NCBI GenBank assembly: GCA_963810195.1
Contig: CAWEMO010000009.1
Span: 1 to 64,000 of the forward strand
Direction: 5' to 3'
Length of the DNA: 64,000 nt
From: Chersky-840 sp963810195
Lineage (GTDB): Bacteria > Actinomycetota > Acidimicrobiia > Acidimicrobiales > UBA8190
The stretch's first letter is position 1. Every line of letters begins with the position of its first letter. The notes under the pieces were generated by a model that was not told where the DNA came from, searched no databases, and was given only the letters and a program-made list of their open reading frames with translations. This document shows positions 1 through 9,186 of this stretch, one piece after another. Both the position numbers and the translations under genes were made by a program.

Positions 1-4
1 TTGG

Positions 5-77
5 AGCGGACGACGGGATTCGAACCCGCGACCCTCACCTTGGCAAGGTGATGCTCTACCAGCTGAGCCACGTCCGC
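5..77 (-). tRNA. tRNA-Gly (GCC)
   Basis: On the minus strand the sequence folds as a complete 73-nt cloverleaf. The acceptor stem GCGGACG pairs with CGTCCGC, the anticodon stem TCACC/GGTGA encloses loop TTGCCAA giving anticodon GCC, and the T-loop is TTCGAAT. The discriminator is U, as is usual for tRNA-Gly, and the 3' CCA is encoded at positions 2-4, so the mature species extends to position 2. It reads GGC/GGU glycine codons. Confidence 0.97.
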
Positions 78-90
78 TTGCTACGCCGTG

Positions 91-96
91 ATTGTA
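91..96 (-). promoter_or_regulatory. possible -10 box of tRNA-Gly
   Basis: On the minus strand TACAAT lies 14 nt before the tRNA 5' end, a good match to a sigma-70 type -10 hexamer. It sits inside a small inverted repeat (TTGCTAC at 78-84, GTAGCAA at 94-100). No convincing -35 hexamer is visible at 17-18 nt spacing, so the call is tentative. The rest of 101-193 shows nothing recognisable. Confidence 0.3.
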
Positions 97-193
97 GCAA
101 CGGGGGAAACCGCCCACGATCCTCCCGGCGTTCGCGTGGCCGGGCTCTCCCTCGCTGACCGCGATCATCGGTGCTGGTCACTGAGTATTTCTC

Positions 194-1639
194 TTAGGCC
201 CAGTGTCCCCCGTTTCGCTCCGCGGCCTTGACGAGCTCGGCGAAGGAGTCGGTCAGGAGGTCTCCGAAATGCGCGACCTCAGGCACCAGCTCCCGGCACC
301 CCAAGATCCCGACGTAGAGCGTGCCCTCATAGCTGGCCACCGTCACGTTGAGGCCCACTCCCTCGATGATGGGGCCCACAGGATAGAGCGCCACGAGCCG
401 GGCACCCGCGCACCACAACGCGAAGTCCGGACCGGCGATATTGGAGACGAGCACGTTGAACAGAGGCGGCAGGTGGTCGAAGAGGCGCAAATTGCCGGCC
501 AGGCGCGCGATCCGTGACGAAAGGGCCGGGAAGGCCAGTTGCGCCCACCCCTGAATCAGCTCCTCCGACAACACCCGTGCCTGGTCCTTCGCCAATCGGG
601 TCCCGGCGGCGATCGTCGTGTATCGCTCGACGGGGTCGGCGATCTGTGTGGCCAGCGACACGAGCATGGCCGACACCTTGTTTCCGAGAAGCCCCCGATC
701 TTCCTCGCCTCGCCTCGACATCGGCACCATGGCGACGACCGACTCCTCGAGCCGTTCCCCACGTTCGGCCAGCAAGCGGCGCAGCGCTCCTGCCACCGCG
801 GCGAGCACGACGTCGTTCACCGTGCCGCCAAAGACCCGGCGCACGGTGCGGATCTCGTCCAGGGGCACCTGGGAGAAGGCGAAGCGCCGGTGCGGCGAGA
901 TGGCGCCGTTGAGCGAGGTACGCGGCGCCCTGAACGGCGCAGGGGGAGGTACGAGATCGTCTTCCTCGCGCAGCCGGCGGTTCCGTTCGGCAAGGTCGTG
1001 CACCGCTCCGAGCGTCCGCCGCAACACGCCGGCCGTCCTCTCGGGTTGGCGGACGAGCGACGACACCGCAGAGCCGAGCAGCTCCGCGTCCGTGGGGACC
1101 GGCTCCGGCCGCCACGGACGAGGGGGAAGAGCGGCAATGCGCGGCACGGGGGCCGAGTCGAGGAACGACGCCACCACCTCGACCCCCGAAGCACCGTCGA
1201 ACAGTGCGTGGTGGACCTTCGGGAAGACCGCGACGTGTCCTGACTCCAGACCTTCGACGACGTGCATCTCCCACAGCGGACTGTTCTGGTCCAAGGGGCG
1301 CCCCGCCAGGTCGGCCACGAATGCGGCCAGCTCGCCGGGGCCACCCGGCGCGGGAAGGCTCGCTCGGCGCAGGTGGTAGTCGATCTCGAACTGGGGGTCT
1401 TCCACCCAAACGGGATGATGCAACCCGAAGGGCACCCGGACCACGCGCCGGCGCAGCGGAGGGACGAGATGGATGCGCTCGTTGACGACGTCACGCAGCC
1501 GGTCGAAGTAGCGCGTCGACGTGTCGTCCCCGATATCGGACGACGACGGATCGAAGACCATGACCGCCCCCACGTGCATGTGCATCGTGTCGGTCTCCAG
1601 AGCCAGGAAGGCGGCGTCCATGCCGCTGAGGCGTTCCAT
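194..1639 (-). CDS. WS/DGAT-type wax ester synthase / diacylglycerol acyltransferase
   Basis: This 481-residue protein belongs to the bacterial WS/DGAT family, which transfers the acyl group of acyl-CoA to a fatty alcohol or diacylglycerol to make wax esters or triacylglycerol at the membrane. It starts MERLSGMDAAFL, the typical N-terminus of the family. The catalytic motif HHALFDG (family HHxxxDG) is at residues 143-149, and the C-terminal DUF1298-like half contains the expected NVLVSNIAGP stretch. An open frame extends upstream, but the extra residues overlap the dUTPase gene and look noncoding, so the ATG at 1639 is chosen. It lies 16 nt downstream of the dUTPase stop and may be cotranscribed with it. 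Whether it makes wax or triacylglycerol cannot be told from sequence. Confidence 0.9.
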   Translation of the reverse strand: MERLSGMDAAFLALETDTMHMHVGAVMVFDPSSSDIGDDTSTRYFDRLRDVVNERIHLVPPLRRRVVRVPFGLHHPVWVEDPQFEIDYHLRRASLPAPGGPGELAAFVADLAGRPLDQNSPLWEMHVVEGLESGHVAVFPKVHHALFDGASGVEVVASFLDSAPVPRIAALPPRPWRPEPVPTDAELLGSAVSSLVRQPERTAGVLRRTLGAVHDLAERNRRLREEDDLVPPPAPFRAPRTSLNGAISPHRRFAFSQVPLDEIRTVRRVFGGTVNDVVLAAVAGALRRLLAERGERLEESVVAMVPMSRRGEEDRGLLGNKVSAMLVSLATQIADPVERYTTIAAGTRLAKDQARVLSEELIQGWAQLAFPALSSRIARLAGNLRLFDHLPPLFNVLVSNIAGPDFALWCAGARLVALYPVGPIIEGVGLNVTVASYEGTLYVGILGCRELVPEVAHFGDLLTDSFAELVKAAERNGGHWA

Positions 1640-1655
1640 TACCGGCCCTCCCCGG

Positions 1656-2099
1656 TCATCGACCGGTGTGGCCGAAGCCACCCAGACCACGGACGGAATC
1701 CGGTAGCCCGCCCTCGGCCACCTCCACGAACTTGGCCTCCTCCACGGCCTGGACGACGAGCTGGGCGATCCGGTCACCCCGGTGGACCTCGTAGGGGGTC
1801 GTGGGATCGGTGTTGACGAGCAGGACGCGCAGCTCGTCTCTGTACCCGGAGTCGATCAGGCCGGGAGTGTTGAGACACGTCACGCCGTGTCGCAGGGCGA
1901 GCCCGCTCCTCGGTTGCACGAAGCCGGCGTAGCCCGGAGGAATGGCAAGTGCGACACCGGTGGGCACGAGGGCTCGTCCCCCGCCCGGAGCGAGCAGGGC
2001 GTCCTCGCGTGCGTGGAGGTCGGCCCCGGCATCGCCATGGCGCGCATAGCAAGGCGCGGGCAGGTCGGGGTCGAGGAGGACGAGGGGCACCTCGAGCAC
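1656..2099 (-). CDS. dut: dUTP diphosphatase
   Basis: A 147-residue trimeric-type dUTPase that hydrolyses dUTP to dUMP and pyrophosphate, keeping uracil out of DNA and feeding dTMP synthesis. All five family motifs are visible: DAGAD (23-27), PRSGLA (63-68), the nucleotide-binding region with D83 and Y86 (78-90), GDRIAQL (108-114), and the glycine-rich C-terminal arm RGLGGFGHTG (137-146). In the arm the usual serine is replaced (GHTG for GSTG). The start is GTG at 2099; the nearby ATG is out of frame. The gene is divergent from the oligoribonuclease gene, with about 84 bp between the two starts. Confidence 0.95.
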   Translation of the reverse strand: MLEVPLVLLDPDLPAPCYARHGDAGADLHAREDALLAPGGGRALVPTGVALAIPPGYAGFVQPRSGLALRHGVTCLNTPGLIDSGYRDELRVLLVNTDPTTPYEVHRGDRIAQLVVQAVEEAKFVEVAEGGLPDSVRGLGGFGHTGR

Positions 2100-2183
2100 C
2101 GCATGACCCTATCGTCCGCGCCCCGGGCGGCGCCCGGAAGCCGGCCCCGGGAGGGCTCCCGGTCCACCGGTAGCATCCCTCGG

Positions 2184-2798
2184 GTGCTCGTATGGATGGA
2201 CCTCGAGATGACGGGGCTCGACCCCGCCCGCCACGTCATCGTGGAGATCGCCACCCTCGTCACCGACGACGAACTGACCGTTGTCGCCGAAGGCCCCGAC
2301 CTCGTCGTGCACGCGGGGGCGGAGCAGCTCGAGGCCATGGAGCCCGTGGTGCGGGAGATGCACACCCGGTCGGGTCTGCTGGCGGCGATCGAGGCCTCGA
2401 CCGTGACCCTCGAAGAGGCCGGCCGCCGGACCCTGGAGTTCCTCAAGGAGCAGGTGCCGGCCAAGGGAACGGTGCCGCTGTGCGGCAACTCCATCGGGAC
2501 CGACCGCCGGTTCCTGGCCGCCCAGCTCCCCGAGATCGAGAACTGGCTCCACTACCGGTCGATCGACGTCTCCACCGTAAAGGAGTTGTGCCGGCGCTGG
2601 TACCCCGGCGTCCTCGCCAAGGCCCCCGCCAAGAAGACCGCGCACCGCGCCCTCGACGACGTCCGTGAATCCGTGGCCGAGCTGGCCTATTACCGCAGCG
2701 CGGTCTTCGCCTCGCCTGCCATGAGCTCCGAGCCCGAGCCCTCCTCTGGGTCCGCGGGGGCGGCCCCAGGGCCGCCCGGCGCGCCCCCCGTGGCGTAG
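2184..2798 (+). CDS. orn: oligoribonuclease
   Basis: A 204-residue DEDDh 3'-5' exoribonuclease that degrades 2-5-nt RNA fragments, and dinucleotides such as pGpG, to mononucleotides in the cytoplasm. The N-terminus LVWMDLEMTGLDP carries the D-x-E catalytic pair, and AHRALDDV near residue 155 supplies the catalytic histidine and the last aspartates. GTG at 2184 is taken as start because homologues begin one or two residues before LVWMDLEMTG. The frame is open further upstream but that part overlaps dut antisense. The last ~30 residues are a low-complexity Ser/Gly/Pro tail not seen in the core family. Confidence 0.93.
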   Translation: MLVWMDLEMTGLDPARHVIVEIATLVTDDELTVVAEGPDLVVHAGAEQLEAMEPVVREMHTRSGLLAAIEASTVTLEEAGRRTLEFLKEQVPAKGTVPLCGNSIGTDRRFLAAQLPEIENWLHYRSIDVSTVKELCRRWYPGVLAKAPAKKTAHRALDDVRESVAELAYYRSAVFASPAMSSEPEPSSGSAGAAPGPPGAPPVA

Positions 2799-2831
2799 AG
2801 CGTCGATCGTCCCCACGACGAAAGGAAGCAG

Positions 2832-3884
2832 ATGGACTTGCGCACCCTTGGTCGCACCGGAATGCGAGTGTCTCCCCTGTGCCTCGGGGCGATGATGTTC
2901 GGCGCGTGGGGCAACCCCGACCACGACGACTGTGTCCGGATCGTGCATGCCGCGCTCGACGCTGGCATCAACTTCATCGACACGGCGGACGTCTACTCCG
3001 GTGGGGAGTCCGAGGAGATCGTGGCGAAGTCGCTCGCCGGTGGGCGCCGAGACGGTGTGATCCTGGCCACCAAGGTCCACGCTCCCATGGGCGCGGATCC
3101 CAACATGTCGGGAAACTCGCGGCGCTGGATCGTGCGGGAGGTCGAGTCGAGCCTGAAGCGACTGCGCACCGACTGGATCGACCTGTACCAGATCCACCGG
3201 CCCGACCCCACCTGTGACATCGACGACACCTTGGGTGCCCTGTCGGACCTCGTCCACCAGGGCAAGGTGCGGGCCATCGGGTGCTCGACGTTCCCCGCCG
3301 ATCTCATCGTGGAGTCGCACTGGGTGGCCGAGCGCCGCGGCCGCCAACGCTTCGAGTGCGAGCAGCCCCCGTACTCGATCCTGGCCCGCGGGGTCGAGGC
3401 CGCGGTGCTCCCCGCCTGCCAGCGCTACGGGATGGGCGTGATCGTGTGGAGCCCCCTTAACGGCGGCTGGCTGACGGGCCGCTACCGCAAGGACGCTCCC
3501 CTGCCCGCCGGCGGCCGGGCCAGTCGCGTGCCCGACCGCTTCTCCCCGTCGCGTCCCGAGGTGGCCGCCAAGCTCGACGCGGTCGAGTCCCTCGTCGAGG
3601 TGGCGGCGGGTGCCGGTGTGCCCCTCACCCACCTGGCCCTGGCCTTCGCGCTCACCCATCCCGCGGTGACGTCGGCCATCATCGGGCCCCGCACCATGGA
3701 ACAGATGACGGGAACCCTGGGCGCCATCGACGTCACCCTCACCGACGAGGTCCTCGACCGGATCGACACCATCGTCGCCCCCGGGACCAACGTCGACCCT
3801 TCCGACGCAGGCTGGACCCCACCGCAGATCGCCGACGCCTGGCGTCGCCGGCGGCCCGTGGCCACCCGAGCTGGCGCGCACTGA
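2832..3884 (+). CDS. aldo/keto reductase
   Basis: A 350-residue NADPH-dependent aldo/keto reductase of the (beta/alpha)8 fold, close in layout to the YajO/YghZ or Kv-beta-like groups. The tetrad is readable: D50 (NFIDTA), Y55 (DVYSGG), K81 (LATKVH) and H122 (YQIHRPD). The C-terminal NADP-binding region includes SAIIGPRTMEQM. A purine-rich AAAGGA lies 7 nt before the ATG. It follows orn by 33 nt and precedes an acyl-CoA ligase by 27 nt, so it may be in the same transcript. The substrate is unknown. Confidence 0.9.
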   Translation: MDLRTLGRTGMRVSPLCLGAMMFGAWGNPDHDDCVRIVHAALDAGINFIDTADVYSGGESEEIVAKSLAGGRRDGVILATKVHAPMGADPNMSGNSRRWIVREVESSLKRLRTDWIDLYQIHRPDPTCDIDDTLGALSDLVHQGKVRAIGCSTFPADLIVESHWVAERRGRQRFECEQPPYSILARGVEAAVLPACQRYGMGVIVWSPLNGGWLTGRYRKDAPLPAGGRASRVPDRFSPSRPEVAAKLDAVESLVEVAAGAGVPLTHLALAFALTHPAVTSAIIGPRTMEQMTGTLGAIDVTLTDEVLDRIDTIVAPGTNVDPSDAGWTPPQIADAWRRRRPVATRAGAH

Positions 3885-3911
3885 GCCCGCCGCCACAAAG
3901 AGACGCCACCG

Positions 3912-5708
3912 ATGCCCGACACCCCTTCCATGACGATCGAGGAGGCGACCCGGGCGATCACCGCGCCCGGACAGATGTTCGAGATGGAGGAGGTCGACAT
4001 CCGGGGCGTCCCCACACGGGTGTGGAAGAACTGCCCGGCCAACTTGCGCGTGATCCTCGAGCTGTCGCGGGGTCACGGTGACGCCGACTACCTCGTGTAC
4101 GAGGACGAGCGCACCACCTTCGAGGAGCACTTCCGGGTCGCGGCCGCCATCGCCCATGCGCTGCGCAGCCGGTTCGGAGTCGAGCTCGGCGACCGGGTCG
4201 CCATCGCCATGCGCAACCTTCCCGAATGGGCGATGGCGTTCTGGGGCGCGGCCGCCGCCGGTGGCGTGGTGGTGCCCCTCAACGCGTGGTGGACGAGCCC
4301 CGAGCTGCACTACGGACTGGCCGACTCGGGGACCAAGGTCGCCTTCGTCGACGCGGCCCGCCTCGAACGCCTGACCCCGCACCTGGCCGAGCTCCCCGAC
4401 CTGCGGGCGGTCGTCGTCACCCACGAGGACCGCACCGAGGTCCCGGCCACGCCCGGCGCGCCGGTCCCCGTGGTCGCCTTCAAGGAACTGGTCGGCGTGC
4501 CCCCGGCCGACATCGTCCTGCCCGACGTGAGCATCGAGCCCGACGACGATGCCACCATCTTCTACACGTCAGGTACGACGGGAAGGCCCAAGGGCGCGGT
4601 CGGCACGCACCGCAACATGGGCACCAACCTGATGAGCCTCTTCTTCCTCAACACCCGCGCCGGCATGCGTTCGCCGAGCCGGCGCGGCCCGGGCGACGGG
4701 GAGCAGGGGCGTCCGGGCGCCTACCTGCTGTCGGTGCCGCTGTTCCACGCCACGGGATGCCATTCGATCCTGGTGGCGAACACCGCGGCAGGCAACAAGC
4801 TCGTGATGATGCACCACTGGGACCCCGAGCGGGCCCTCGAGCTCATCGAACGCGAGCGCGTGGTGACTTTCGGGGGTGTACCCGCCATGGTCATGCAGGT
4901 CATCGACTCGCCCAGCTTCGCCACGCGCGACACCTCGTCGGTCCGGTCGGTCGCTTACGGCGGCGCGCCGGCCCCGCCCGACCTGGTGCGTCGCATCAAG
5001 GAGCACTTCCCGGTGAGCGCGCCCTCCAACGGCTACGGGCTCACCGAGACGTCGTCGGTGACCACGATGATCACCGGCGACGACTACGTCCGCAGGCCCG
5101 ACAGCGTCGGCCCGCCCGTCCCGGTGTGCGACGTCCGGGTGGTTCCCGACGGCTTCGCCGGTGTCGAGCCCACCGACGACCTGCCGACAGGGCCCGCGGT
5201 GACCGGCGAGCTGTGGATCAAGGGGCCCAACGTCGTGCGCGGCTACTGGAACAAGCCGGAAGCGACCGCCGCCACCTTCACCAAGGGGTGGCTGCACTCC
5301 GGAGACGTGGCCCGGATCGACGACGACGGCTTCGTCTACATCGTCGACCGGGCCAAGGACATGGTCATCCGGGGCGGTGAGAACGTGTACTCGGTGGAGG
5401 TGGAGGCAGCCTTGTTCGAACATCCTGCCGTGGCCGACGCTGCGGTCATCGGTGTACCCCACGACGTGCTGGGCGAGGAGGTGGGCGCGGCCGTGGTGCT
5501 TCGCCCGGGCACGAAGGTGACGGCCGAGGAGCTCACCCGCCACGTGCAGGAGCGGTTGGCCGGGTTCAAGGTACCGGCGTACATCTGGTTCCGGTCCGAG
5601 CCCCTCCCCCGCAACCCCCAGGGCAAGGTCTTGAAACGCGAGCTGCGTGAGCATCTCGTGGGCCCCGGCCAGTCCGGCGAGGACGTGCCGTCCGAGGAGA
5701 TCGGCTGA
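3912..5708 (+). CDS. AMP-dependent acyl-CoA synthetase/ligase
   Basis: A 598-residue member of the adenylate-forming superfamily (fatty acid-CoA ligase class), which activates a carboxylic acid as acyl-AMP and transfers it to CoA. The P-loop-like motif TSGTTGRPKGA is near residue 219, YGLTETSS near 375, the hinge region GWLHSGDVARIDDDG near 459, and the C-terminal catalytic lysine motif PQGKVLKREL near 570. Its stop overlaps the ATG of the following SDR gene by one base, so the two are translationally coupled. Chain-length preference cannot be read from sequence. Confidence 0.92.
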   Translation: MPDTPSMTIEEATRAITAPGQMFEMEEVDIRGVPTRVWKNCPANLRVILELSRGHGDADYLVYEDERTTFEEHFRVAAAIAHALRSRFGVELGDRVAIAMRNLPEWAMAFWGAAAAGGVVVPLNAWWTSPELHYGLADSGTKVAFVDAARLERLTPHLAELPDLRAVVVTHEDRTEVPATPGAPVPVVAFKELVGVPPADIVLPDVSIEPDDDATIFYTSGTTGRPKGAVGTHRNMGTNLMSLFFLNTRAGMRSPSRRGPGDGEQGRPGAYLLSVPLFHATGCHSILVANTAAGNKLVMMHHWDPERALELIERERVVTFGGVPAMVMQVIDSPSFATRDTSSVRSVAYGGAPAPPDLVRRIKEHFPVSAPSNGYGLTETSSVTTMITGDDYVRRPDSVGPPVPVCDVRVVPDGFAGVEPTDDLPTGPAVTGELWIKGPNVVRGYWNKPEATAATFTKGWLHSGDVARIDDDGFVYIVDRAKDMVIRGGENVYSVEVEAALFEHPAVADAAVIGVPHDVLGEEVGAAVVLRPGTKVTAEELTRHVQERLAGFKVPAYIWFRSEPLPRNPQGKVLKRELREHLVGPGQSGEDVPSEEIG

Positions 5709-6505
5709 TGGGCCTCCTCGAGGGTCGGCGCGCCGTGGTGACGGGGGGCGGCTCGGGTATCGGTCGCGCCGTGTGCCGGCGGTTCGCGGCCGAGGGCGCC
5801 ACCGTGGCCGCGCTCGACGTCGACGGCGCCAGCGCGCACGAGACCGCCGAGGAGGTCGACGGCGTGGCCCTGGCGGTGGACGTGACCGACGCCGTGGCGC
5901 TGCGCGCCGCCGTCGACGCGGCCGTGCAGCAGCTCGGAGGCCTGTCGATCCTCGTCAACAACGCCGGCGGGAGCACGATGGCCGGTCTGGCCGACTGGGA
6001 CCCCGAGGAGTGGGACCGCATCGTGCGCCTCAACCTGACCGGCGTGTTCAACGGCATGCGGGCCGGTGTCCCCCACCTCCTCGCCGGGGGCGGCGGGGCC
6101 GTCGTGAGCACGGCGTCGATCAGCGCCACCCGGCCATCGGCGGGCGAGACCCCGTACTCGGCCGCCAAGGCGGGAGTGATCGCGCTGACGGCTTCGGCCG
6201 CGCTCGAGTACGGCCCGCGCATCCGGGTCAACGCCGTGGCGCCGGGCATGATCCGCACCAACCTCACGCGCCCGCTGCTCGAGATCGTGCCCGACGCCGA
6301 CGCGCACTACGGGCGGCTCACGCCCGCCGCCCGCGTCGGCGAGCCCGAGGACGTGGCCGACGTCGTGACGTTCCTGTGCTCGGACCTGGCCCGCTTCGTC
6401 ACGGGGCAGACCATCGTCGTCGACGGGGGGATGACTTTGCACGGCGCCGGTGTCGACGGCCTTTTCGACCGGTTCTTCCGGGGTGGGCACCCCCACCAGC
6501 GCTGA
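5708..6505 (+). CDS. short-chain dehydrogenase/reductase
   Basis: A 265-residue classical SDR with the NAD(P)-binding TGGGSGIG at residues 12-19, NNAG at 84-87, and the catalytic Ser/Tyr/Lys set including Y150-x3-K154 (PYSAAKAG). The start codon overlaps the stop of the upstream acyl-CoA ligase (TGATG). This suggests both act on the same acyl intermediate, for example as a 3-hydroxyacyl-CoA dehydrogenase. The exact substrate is unknown. Confidence 0.9.
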   Translation: MGLLEGRRAVVTGGGSGIGRAVCRRFAAEGATVAALDVDGASAHETAEEVDGVALAVDVTDAVALRAAVDAAVQQLGGLSILVNNAGGSTMAGLADWDPEEWDRIVRLNLTGVFNGMRAGVPHLLAGGGGAVVSTASISATRPSAGETPYSAAKAGVIALTASAALEYGPRIRVNAVAPGMIRTNLTRPLLEIVPDADAHYGRLTPAARVGEPEDVADVVTFLCSDLARFVTGQTIVVDGGMTLHGAGVDGLFDRFFRGGHPHQR

Positions 6506-6665
6506 CCGCACTGCCTCCGGGCCGCGCACTACGGCGGGTACCACGGCGGGCACGACGACCGGCACGACGATGGGGACGCGTGCCCATGGCCTACGCTGAC
6601 CGCGACCACACCGCGCCGGCGTGCGCCGACACCGGCACGGTCTCTCCGCGACCAGGTGGCAGCGC

Positions 6666-7604
6666 GTGATCGAGGCCCGAGGACTGACCAAGCGCTACGG
6701 CGCCACGCTGGCCGTCGACGGCCTGTCCTTCGACGTCTGCCCCGGCCAGGTGACGGGGTTCCTCGGTCCCAACGGGTCGGGCAAGTCCACCACCATGCGC
6801 ATGGTGATGGGGCTCGACCGGCCCGACGGCGGCAGTGTCACCGTCGAGGGCCGCCGCTACCACGACCTGCCCTGGCCACTGCGTGAGGTGGGCGGGCTCC
6901 TCGAGTCCAAGGCGGTGCACCCCGGCCGCAGCGCCTACAACCATCTGTGGGCGCTGGCCCAGACCAACGACATCCCGGCCGCACGCGTCGACGACCTGCT
7001 CGAGCTCGTGGGGCTGGCGGGGGTGGCCCACAAGCGCGCTGGGAAGTTCTCCCTGGGCATGACCCAACGGCTCGGCATCGCCGCCGCCCTCCTCGGGGAC
7101 CCCGGGGTGCTCCTCTTCGACGAGCCCATCAACGGCCTCGACCCCGAGGGCATCCTCTGGGTGCGGAACCTGCTCAAGCGCCTGGCGGCCGAAGGCCGCG
7201 CCGTGTTCGTCTCGAGTCACCTGATGAGCGAGATGGCGCTCACCGCGGACCACCTCGTCGTGATCGGCCGCGGCAAGCTCATCGCCGACCAGGCGGTGTC
7301 CGAATTCGTGGCCCAGAGCTCGGGGGCTTCGGTGCGGGTGCGGACACCGACGCCCGAACCGCTCACTGCCGCCATGGTGGCGGCAGGGGCGCGTGTCCAC
7401 GTCGAGCCGGACCAGGCCATCGTCGTCAACGGGCTCGCCGCCCCTGCCATCGGTGATCTCGCCGCCGGGCTCGGCATCACGCTGCACGAGCTGGCCCCCA
7501 GAGCGGCATCGCTCGAAGAGGCCTTCATGGAGCTGACCCACGAGAGCGTCGAGTTCCGGGCCGAGGAGGGCACCGCCGCGGACGCCACGGAGCTCCGACA
7601 CTGA
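6666..7604 (+). CDS. ABC transporter ATP-binding protein (ABC-2 exporter type)
   Basis: A 312-residue ATPase of the DrrA/CcmA-like ABC-2 exporter class. Walker A GPNGSGKST is at residues 34-42, the signature FSLGMTQRLGIA near 128, and Walker B LLFDEPINGLDP follows. A C-terminal extension of about 90 residues follows the ATPase core. GTG at 6666 (VIEARGLTKRYG) is taken as start because the family begins at this beta strand; 15 more in-frame residues upstream look noncoding. It overlaps the permease gene by ATGA. The cargo is unknown. Confidence 0.9.
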   Translation: MIEARGLTKRYGATLAVDGLSFDVCPGQVTGFLGPNGSGKSTTMRMVMGLDRPDGGSVTVEGRRYHDLPWPLREVGGLLESKAVHPGRSAYNHLWALAQTNDIPAARVDDLLELVGLAGVAHKRAGKFSLGMTQRLGIAAALLGDPGVLLFDEPINGLDPEGILWVRNLLKRLAAEGRAVFVSSHLMSEMALTADHLVVIGRGKLIADQAVSEFVAQSSGASVRVRTPTPEPLTAAMVAAGARVHVEPDQAIVVNGLAAPAIGDLAAGLGITLHELAPRAASLEEAFMELTHESVEFRAEEGTAADATELRH

Positions 7605-8440
7605 TGGTCGCCGCCACCCCCGCGCTCAGGACGCTCCCGCCCGGAAGGTACCGCTTCTCCGGCGTCCTGCGCTCGGAATGGACGAAGATCCGCACGGTTC
7701 GCTCCACGGCATGGTGCATCCTCGCCACCGTGGTGCTCGGCCTCGGGATCGGCATTCTCGCCACCTCCAGCGAGGCCTCGAACTGGCGCCACGCCGGCTT
7801 CATCGACCGGGCACTGTTCGACCCGACCAGCATCAGCCTCACCGGGCTGCTGTTCGGGCAGCTCGCCATGGGAGTCCTCGGGGGCCTCACCGTGAGCGCC
7901 GAGTACGGGGCGGGATCGATCCGCGCCACCTTCGCGGCCGTCCCGCGCCGGCCCGTGGTGCTGGCCGCCAAGGCCGTCGTGTTCGGCGTGGTGGCGCTGG
8001 TGGTGACCGAGGCCGTGTCGTTCGCCAGCTTCTTCGTGGGCCAGTCCATCCTCTCGGGCTCCACACCGACCGCCACGCTGTCCCAGCACGAGGTGCTGCG
8101 TGCGGTCATCGGCGGCGGCCTGTTCCTCACCGTCCTGGGGCTGTTGGCACTCGGCCTGGCCGCCATCATCCGGCACACGGCCGGCACCATCACCACCTTC
8201 GTGGCCATCTTGCTCATCCTGCCCCTCGTCATCTCCGCGTTCCCCGCCAAGATCGGCCACCCCATCGGCAGGTACCTGCCCGCCACCATCGGCGCCGCCA
8301 TGACCAGCACGACGTCGGAAGGTGCGCACGACACATTCCTGCCGGCGTTCCCCTTCTGGCACGGCTTCGCCGTCCTGTGCGCCTACGCCGTGGGGGCGCT
8401 CGTGATCGGCGGGGTGCTCATGGTGCGGCGCGACCCCTGA
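7604..8440 (+). CDS. ABC-2 family transporter permease
   Basis: A 278-residue membrane protein with about six hydrophobic segments, starting with a cytosolic LRSEWTKIRTVRST stretch typical of ABC-2 permeases of actinobacteria (ABC transporter permease/GldF-like). Its ATG overlaps the stop codon of the upstream ATPase, so the two encode one exporter. It is convergent with the response regulator gene, with a 59-bp GC-rich gap. Substrate is not predictable. Confidence 0.87.
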   Translation: MVAATPALRTLPPGRYRFSGVLRSEWTKIRTVRSTAWCILATVVLGLGIGILATSSEASNWRHAGFIDRALFDPTSISLTGLLFGQLAMGVLGGLTVSAEYGAGSIRATFAAVPRRPVVLAAKAVVFGVVALVVTEAVSFASFFVGQSILSGSTPTATLSQHEVLRAVIGGGLFLTVLGLLALGLAAIIRHTAGTITTFVAILLILPLVISAFPAKIGHPIGRYLPATIGAAMTSTTSEGAHDTFLPAFPFWHGFAVLCAYAVGALVIGGVLMVRRDP

Positions 8441-8499
8441 CCGGACCCGCCCGGGCCCCGGCGCGGTCCCGGCTCGGTCCCCGGTCCCCCGAAGGCGCT

Positions 8500-9186
8500 T
8501 CAGAGCAGCCGGCGCTCCGACGCCCACCGGGTCAGCTGGTGGCGGCTCGACAGCTGGAGCTTGCGCAGCACCGCGGACACGTGGCTCTCCACCGTCTTGA
8601 CCGAGATGGACAGCTGACGCGCCACTTCCTTGTAGGCATAGCCGCGGGCGATCAACCGCAGCACCTCGCGCTCGCGAGGAGTGAGCTGGTCGAGCTCCGG
8701 GTCGAACGTCGGGACGGCACCGCCGGCGGCACCCGGGTCCGACGCGAAAGCGTCGAGCACGAACCCCGCCAGGCGAGGCGAGAACACGGCGTCACCGTCC
8801 GCCACGCGCTCCACGGCGTCGGTGAGCTCGGGGCCCGAGATGGTCTTCGTGACGTACCCGCGCGCCCCGGCCCTGATGACCCCGATGACGTCCTCGGCGG
8901 CGTCGGACACCGACAGGGCCAGGAAACGCACCTCGGGGTGGGTGCGACCGATGGCCTCGATGACCGCCTGGCCCCCTCCGTCGGGCATGTGGACGTCGAC
9001 GAGGACGACGTCGGGGACGCGCTCGCCGATCAGTTCGATGGCCGCACCCACCTCGTCGGCGTCCCCCACGACCTCGACGGCGTCACCGAGCTCGGCGCGC
9101 ACCCCGGAGAGAAAGAGGTGGTGGTCGTCCACCAGGAACACGCGGACCTTGCGTTGCCGGTCCTTGTCGGGGCTCTTCTCGTTCAC
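8500..9186 (-). CDS. NarL/LuxR-family response regulator
   Basis: A 228-residue two-component response regulator. The receiver domain has acidic pair D20-D21, phospho-acceptor D64 (VLVDVHMPDG), a serine switch near 92 and K114 (YVTKT). The C-terminal LuxR-type helix-turn-helix spans about 165-225 (LTPREREVLRLIARG ... VKTVESHVSAVLRKL). The GTG start overlaps the kinase stop as GTGA, so they are coupled. The cognate kinase has a PspC domain, and pairs of this type resemble LiaSR envelope-stress systems; that function is inference. Confidence 0.92.
   Translation of the reverse strand: MNEKSPDKDRQRKVRVFLVDDHHLFLSGVRAELGDAVEVVGDADEVGAAIELIGERVPDVVLVDVHMPDGGGQAVIEAIGRTHPEVRFLALSVSDAAEDVIGVIRAGARGYVTKTISGPELTDAVERVADGDAVFSPRLAGFVLDAFASDPGAAGGAVPTFDPELDQLTPREREVLRLIARGYAYKEVARQLSISVKTVESHVSAVLRKLQLSSRHQLTRWASERRLL

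Noticed and set aside
1..77. tRNA-Gly as a prophage or island attachment site
   Set aside because: No integrase gene or second copy of the tRNA 3' end is seen in the window.
203..1816. Long plus-strand and other-frame open frames opposite the WS/DGAT gene
   Set aside because: They are antisense or shifted shadows of a real gene in GC-rich DNA, with arginine/proline-rich products and no family motifs.
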